Assembly: GCA_937901895.1 (NCBI GenBank)
Contig: CALGTD010000020.1
Coordinates: forward strand, 1 to 10,634
Direction of reading: 5' to 3'
DNA: 10,634 nt
Source of the DNA: an uncultured Spartobacteria bacterium
Lineage (GTDB): Bacteria > Verrucomicrobiota > Verrucomicrobiia > Chthoniobacterales > JAATET01
Shown here: one piece after another, positions 6,870 to 10,634 of the stretch
Numbering within the stretch: position 1 is the stretch's first letter
Layout: every line of letters starts with the position of its first letter
Translations under genes and position numbers: made by a program
The notes under the pieces: model-generated
Told to the model about the DNA's origin: nothing
The model's input: the letters and a program-made list of their open reading frames with translations, nothing else
The model's database searches: none

Positions 6870-7511
6870 ATGAATCTCGGCGACCTTCGCAAGGAATACG
6901 GCGCAGGCGAATTGCGCCGCGCCGATCTCGATCCCGACCCGTTCGTCCAGTTTGCCCGCTGGTTTGCGGACGCGCAGACATGCGGCGCGATTGCCGAGCC
7001 CAATGCCATGACGCTGGCCACCGCCGGAGCGGACGGCCGCGTTTCGGCCCGCATCGTCCTGCTGAAGGATTGGGATTCGTCCGGCTTTCGGTTTTTTACG
7101 AACTACGAAAGCGGGAAGGGCTCGGCCATCGCGGAGAATCCGCGCGTTGCCCTGCTCTTCCACTGGCCCGCCCTCGAGCGGCAGGTGCAGATCTGCGGAA
7201 GCGCGGAAAAAACGAGCCGGGAGGAATCCGAGGCGTATTTTCGCACGCGTCCGGTCGCGAGCCGGCTTGGAGCCTGGGCGTCACAGCAAAGCGCGGTGAT
7301 TTCGTCACGCGAGATGCTGGAGGCAAGACATGCAGAGCTTTCGGCGCAGTTTGCGGGAAAGGAGATCCCCGCACCGCCGGCCTGGGGCGGCTATCTGGTC
7401 CGGCCGGAGACCATTGAATTCTGGCAGGGCCGTCGCAGCCGGCTGCACGACCGATTCCGCTATGCGCGCGACGAAGGCGGTGCGTGGACGATCGCCCGTC
7501 TTTCGCCGTAG
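6870..7511 (+). CDS. pdxH: Pyridoxamine/pyridoxine 5'-phosphate oxidase
   Basis: PdxH is an FMN-dependent cytosolic enzyme that oxidises pyridoxine 5'-phosphate or pyridoxamine 5'-phosphate to pyridoxal 5'-phosphate with O2. The 213-residue protein matches the family along its whole length: LRKEY (6-10), EPNAMTLAT (43-51), FMN-binding RIVLLK (61-66), FFTNYESGKG (75-84), RQVQICG (104-110), the AWASQQS block (135-141), WGG (172-174), EFWQGR (183-188) and the substrate-binding RLHDR (191-195). The start at 6870 puts the family-typical 'LRxEY' near the N-terminus. In-frame starts at 6774 and 6822 would add 32 or 16 basic, non-conserved residues and would nearly reach the divergent tuf promoter. 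GCGGAAA just before the ATG is at most a weak Shine-Dalgarno. It is transcribed away from the tuf operon, and its own promoter is not evident. Confidence 0.97.
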   Translation: MNLGDLRKEYGAGELRRADLDPDPFVQFARWFADAQTCGAIAEPNAMTLATAGADGRVSARIVLLKDWDSSGFRFFTNYESGKGSAIAENPRVALLFHWPALERQVQICGSAEKTSREESEAYFRTRPVASRLGAWASQQSAVISSREMLEARHAELSAQFAGKEIPAPPAWGGYLVRPETIEFWQGRRSRLHDRFRYARDEGGAWTIARLSP

Positions 7512-7526
7512 CGGGTCGTCAAACCA

Positions 7527-7654
7527 CCGGTCCGTTCGCGGACTGCACCTGATCGGCCTCGCGACGGGTGAACCCGCGTTCCCTCCGTAGGTGCGATGAT
7601 CGCCCGTTTCGTGTGGCGGGAGAATGGCTCCGCGGCGGGTGATCGACGGACCGG
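7527..7654 (+). other. Nested complementary segments between pdxH and bamA
   Basis: No gene is seen in 7512-7769. CCGGTCCGT (7527-7535) pairs perfectly with ACGGACCGG (7646-7654), giving a 9-bp closing stem. Within it, GATCGCCCG (7598-7606) pairs with CGGGTGATC (7636-7644) over 9 bp with one G-U. This encloses GGAG/CTCC (7619-7622 / 7628-7631), extended by two more pairs across a bulged G. A smaller hairpin CGGG-TGAA-CCCG lies at 7565-7576. The left closing arm can alternatively fold locally as a 7-bp stem with a TTCG loop (7528-7534 / 7539-7545). This could be a structured RNA, a 3'UTR element of pdxH, or chance pairing in GC-rich DNA. It matches no riboswitch I know. Confidence 0.35.
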
Positions 7655-7696
7655 AGATTTTCGCCGCGTCAACGACCCATCCGCCCAATTCGCCGC

Positions 7697-7727
7697 TTGA
7701 CGTTTGCGGACCATTGTCGTCTTTACT
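7697..7727 (+). promoter_or_regulatory. Possible promoter of bamA-skp
   Basis: TTGACG (7697-7702) matches the -35 consensus in five of six bases. TTTACT (7722-7727) is a four-of-six -10 match, but the 19-base spacing is long. It would place a start about 35 bases before the bamA ATG, with the paired region at 7527-7654 lying upstream of the transcript. Confidence 0.35.
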
Positions 7728-7769
7728 CCGCCTTTGGCTGCGGCCCACCCGCTGCGCCAGTCGACCTTG

Positions 7770-10121
7770 ATGAAACGCCTTTCCTTCCGCCGCCCCGCCG
7801 TCGTTCTGCTTGCGCTGATTGCCTGTTTGTCCGCCGCCATCGCGCAGGTCGGTTCCGGCCCGATCGTCAAGCAGATTGATGTGCAGTTCGTCGGCCCGGA
7901 GAGCATCTCGCGGGAGCGCGTCATGGCCAACCTCGCCACGCAGGTTGGACAGCCCTACAGCGAGCGCACGGTCGAGGAGGACATCCGCAGCCTCTATGCC
8001 ACGGGCAACGTCAGCAATGTCCGCATTTTCGGCGAGCCATTCGAGGATGGTGTCCGCGTCACCGTGCTCCTCCAGGGCCGCCCGATCGTGTCCGAGGTGC
8101 TCATCGAAGGGACCGGACAGGTCGGTCAGAGCCGCGTGCGGCGGGAGGTCGGCGTCAAGCCAGGCGTCAGCCTCAGCGAGGAGCAGATCGAGGACGACCG
8201 CCGGAAGATTCTCAAGCTCTACGAGGACCGCAACTTCGCGGAGGTCGACGTTCAATACAAGGTCGAGGAACTGCCGGACAACAAGGCGCGCGTCGTGTTT
8301 TCCATTTCCGAAGGGCCGAAGCTCGTCGTCCGCAAGATCACCTTCATCGGGGGCGATTCGATCAAGCCTGGTGAGCTGCGGAAGGTCATGAAGACGAAGA
8401 CATGGAACCTCCTGTCCTTCTTCAACAAGAGCGGCCGCCTGATTCCCGCGCAGGTCGAGGAGGATTATGCGGCCCTCCGCCTGCTGTATCAGAACCACGG
8501 CTTCGCCGACGTCGAGATCGTTGACATTTCCACGCAACCGTTGCCCAACCGCAAGGATGGCGTCGAGGTGGTCGTGACGATCAACGAAGGCCCCCAATAC
8601 CGCGTCAACTCGGTCCAGATCGAGGGGGTGAATATCGTTCCAACTGACGAAGTGATGGCCGCCCTCTCGATGCGTGAGGGCTCACTTTTCACGCCCTCCG
8701 CTCCGATTCTTGGCGCACCCGGGGCAGCACCCCGTGTCGGCGGTCTCACGGGCGACATCACCGCCATCCAGCAATTCTACGGTCGTCGCGGCTACATCGA
8801 GGCGAGCGTGATGCCCGAGATCTCCCCTGCCGGCCCCGGAGCGGTGGACATCGTTTACCGCGTGGATGAGGGCATCCAGTCCTACGTCGACCTCATCAAC
8901 ATCCAGGGCAACACGCGCACGAAGGATCACGTGATCCGCCGTGAGCTCGCGATCAAGCCGGGGGATGTCTTCGACACGGCGTTGGTGGATGTCAGCCGCG
9001 ACCGCCTGAACAACCTGAACTATTTCTCGCGCGTCGACATGTCGCCGTCGAGCACCCTCGTTCCCGGTCGCAAGGACCTCAACGTCATCGTCGAGGAGAA
9101 ACGCACCGGTTCGTTCAACTTCGGCGCCGGCTTCAGCACGATCGACAGCCTCATCGGCTTTGCTGAACTCCAGCAGACGAACTTCGACCTCTTCAACTGG
9201 CCCCGCTTCACGGGTGGCGGTCAGCGATTCCGCCTGCGCGCCCAATACGGTATTCTCCGTCAGGACTACGTGATCTCGTTCACCGAGCCGTGGTTCCTCG
9301 GCTACAAGCTCTCTCTGGGCGTGGAAGGCTACTACCGCACGGCAAACTTCCTCAGCACCGTTTACGACCAGTCGAACCTTGGTGCCGCCGTCCAGCTCCG
9401 CAAGCCGGTCACCAACTTCATCACCGCCCAGGGCGAATACCGCATCGAGCGGATTGAGATCTACGACGTGGACGACGACGATGCCGGACAGGTCATTCAG
9501 GATGCCGCCGGCACCTACACGCGCAGCGCACTCTCGGGAGCGCTGATTTGGGACAGCCGCGACAGTCTGTTCCTCACCCGCCGGGGCGAGTTCGTGAAGA
9601 TGGAAGGCTTCGTTGCCGGCGGGTTCCTCGGCGGCTCGGTCCAGACCTACGGCCTCACCCTCGAAGGCGCGAAATACATCTCCCTGCCGTGGGACACGAT
9701 CCTCACCTTCAAGGGCCAGCTGGCCGTCGTGGATTCGTGGGGTGGAAAGAACTACGTGCCGTTGTTTGACCGCCTCTATCTCGGTGGTGCAAACAATATG
9801 CGCGGTTTCGATTTCCGGGACGTCAGCCCGATGGACGAGGATGGCAACCCGATCGGCGGCAACAGCCTCGCCTACGGCACGGTCGAGTGGAGCTTCCCGA
9901 TCATTCCCCGCATCCGCGGCTCGATCTTCACCGACTGGGGCTTCGTCAACCCCGGTTCCTACGAGTTCTCCGGGTCCAACGTGAACGCCGATATCGGTGT
10001 CGGTCTGCGCGTGGAACTCCCGATCGGTCCGATCCGTGTGGACTACGGCATTCCCGTCATCGCCAACGAGGACAACGGCGGCAGCGGCAAATTCAACTTC
10101 AACGTCGGCTACGAATTTTGA
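7770..10121 (+). CDS. bamA: Outer membrane protein assembly factor BamA
   Basis: BamA is the Omp85-family barrel that folds and inserts beta-barrel proteins into the outer membrane. This 783-residue protein has a Sec signal (1-25, cleavage AIA then Q), five POTRA domains (roughly 31-103, 104-183, 184-274, 275-367, 370-444) and a C-terminal 16-strand barrel from about 446. The POTRA pattern is seen in repeated 'EGP'-type turns (EGPKLVVRKITF at 181-192, EGPQYRVNSVQI at 273-284) and GNTRTKDHVIRRE at 380-392. The MRGF motif (677-680) is the conserved loop-6 signature that enters the barrel. The chain ends in YEF, a C-terminal aromatic as in outer-membrane beta-signals. POTRA4 carries a Gly/Ala/Pro-rich insert at about 311-328. 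The start at 7770 gives the signal peptide; an in-frame TTG at 7704 would put 22 residues before it. No clear Shine-Dalgarno is seen. The skp gene follows. Confidence 0.97.
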   Translation: MKRLSFRRPAVVLLALIACLSAAIAQVGSGPIVKQIDVQFVGPESISRERVMANLATQVGQPYSERTVEEDIRSLYATGNVSNVRIFGEPFEDGVRVTVLLQGRPIVSEVLIEGTGQVGQSRVRREVGVKPGVSLSEEQIEDDRRKILKLYEDRNFAEVDVQYKVEELPDNKARVVFSISEGPKLVVRKITFIGGDSIKPGELRKVMKTKTWNLLSFFNKSGRLIPAQVEEDYAALRLLYQNHGFADVEIVDISTQPLPNRKDGVEVVVTINEGPQYRVNSVQIEGVNIVPTDEVMAALSMREGSLFTPSAPILGAPGAAPRVGGLTGDITAIQQFYGRRGYIEASVMPEISPAGPGAVDIVYRVDEGIQSYVDLINIQGNTRTKDHVIRRELAIKPGDVFDTALVDVSRDRLNNLNYFSRVDMSPSSTLVPGRKDLNVIVEEKRTGSFNFGAGFSTIDSLIGFAELQQTNFDLFNWPRFTGGGQRFRLRAQYGILRQDYVISFTEPWFLGYKLSLGVEGYYRTANFLSTVYDQSNLGAAVQLRKPVTNFITAQGEYRIERIEIYDVDDDDAGQVIQDAAGTYTRSALSGALIWDSRDSLFLTRRGEFVKMEGFVAGGFLGGSVQTYGLTLEGAKYISLPWDTILTFKGQLAVVDSWGGKNYVPLFDRLYLGGANNMRGFDFRDVSPMDEDGNPIGGNSLAYGTVEWSFPIIPRIRGSIFTDWGFVNPGSYEFSGSNVNADIGVGLRVELPIGPIRVDYGIPVIANEDNGGSGKFNFNVGYEF

Positions 10122-10128
10122 ACGAATC

Positions 10129-10170
10129 CCCGCCTTCGCGGGTCAGAACCCGATCAGAGTTCCCCTCTGA
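10129..10170 (+). other. Two small hairpins in the bamA-skp gap
   Basis: CCCGC-CTTC-GCGGG (10129-10142) is a 5-bp stem 7 bases past the bamA stop codon. TCAGAG-TTCCC-CTCTGA (10154-10170) is a 6-bp stem. TCAGA also occurs at 10143-10147 and could pair with TCTGA (10166-10170) instead, giving two exclusive folds. No U-tract follows, so these are not classical terminators. They may stabilise or attenuate the bamA-skp transcript (inference). Confidence 0.4.
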
Positions 10171-10207
10171 CGGAAAACCATTCCAACCAACCCGTCTGAT
10201 ACATCAT

Positions 10208-10634
10208 ATGATCCAGAAACCCATCCGCACCCTGCTTGTCGCCGTTGCATTCGGCGCCGCCGCGCCACTTGCCCAGGCCCAGTTGAAGGTCGGCATCATC
10301 GATGCCAACCGCGTCTTCGTGGAGTATTACAAGACGAAGGAAGCCGAGGCGAAACTCAACGAGCAGCGCGCCGCCGCGAAGAAGGAGTTCGACGACCGCG
10401 TCGAGACCCTCAAGGCCAGCATGGACTCGATCAACAAGATCAACGTCAACCTCGAGAAGCCCGAGCTGAGCGAGGAGGCAAAGGAGACCATGCTCAAGGA
10501 ACGAGAGGAGAAGGTTGCCGAAGCCCGCGCGCTCGACAAGGAGGTCACCGAGTTCAAGGGCACCCGTGAGCGCCAGCTCCAGGAGCAGTTCCTCCGCATG
10601 CGCAAGGACATCATCGACGACATCATGAAGGTCG
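10208..10634 (+). CDS. skp: Periplasmic OMP chaperone Skp/OmpH (partial, 3' end outside the window)
   Basis: Skp (OmpH family) is a trimeric periplasmic chaperone that holds unfolded outer-membrane proteins on the way to the BAM complex. The 142 complete codons here show a Sec signal (1-24, cleavage AQA then Q), then KVGIIDANRVFVEYYKTKEAE, matching the family's opening strand 'vgvVDvqrvf', and long charged, Lys/Glu-rich helices with coiled-coil character from about residue 45 onward, as in the Skp tentacles. The frame is open at the window edge. It starts 86 bases after bamA, and the bamA-skp order is widely conserved. The 25 bases before the ATG contain no Shine-Dalgarno sequence. Confidence 0.9.
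   Translation, partial: MIQKPIRTLLVAVAFGAAAPLAQAQLKVGIIDANRVFVEYYKTKEAEAKLNEQRAAAKKEFDDRVETLKASMDSINKINVNLEKPELSEEAKETMLKEREEKVAEARALDKEVTEFKGTRERQLQEQFLRMRKDIIDDIMKV

Noticed and set aside
7305..8597. 430-codon open frame on the minus strand
   Set aside because: It is antisense to the end of pdxH and the start of bamA, both clear genes, and has no recognisable domain.
10129..10170. Terminator between bamA and skp
   Set aside because: The hairpins are short and lack a following U-run. The conserved bamA-skp pair is likely co-transcribed.

Overview
The window looks like chromosomal DNA of a moderately GC-rich Gram-negative bacterium, most likely a member of Verrucomicrobiota. This rests on recall of EF-Tu and SecE sequence style and on gene content, since no search was possible. 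A BamA barrel protein next to a Skp/OmpH chaperone, plus an outer-membrane-type lipoprotein signal, shows a diderm envelope. Most of the window is housekeeping sequence. I see no CRISPR array, transposase, phage gene or recognisable defence system.

Left part (1-4244): a minus-strand glycoside hydrolase family 1 (GH1) enzyme carries a lipoprotein signal, so it should act outside the cytoplasm. It diverges from a plus-strand pair: a secreted protein of unknown function, and a 581-residue protein joining a VanW-like domain, a Cys/His cluster and a GT-B-like glycosyltransferase region. The 108-base gap between the divergent genes holds a palindrome and a TTGACA box.

Centre (4244-6758): a minus-strand translation/secretion operon, transcribed right to left as promoter, tRNA-Thr(GGU), tuf, tRNA-Trp(CCA), secE, nusG, terminator. 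The order resembles the classical tRNA-tufB / secE-nusG cluster. Here a strong intrinsic terminator and a convergent gene follow nusG, where many bacteria have rplK-rplA. A long, nearly continuous inverted repeat lies between tRNA-Trp and secE, and its downstream arm covers the best Shine-Dalgarno-like stretch for secE.

Right part (6870-10634): pdxH (vitamin B6 salvage oxidase), a 258-base intergenic stretch with nested complementary segments, then bamA and the start of skp, which runs off the window. BamA and Skp work together in outer-membrane protein assembly.

The items most worth following up are the secE leader hairpin, the VanW-glycosyltransferase fusion, the early end of the nusG operon, the paired segments between pdxH and bamA, and the apparent lack of Shine-Dalgarno sequences before tuf, bamA and skp.
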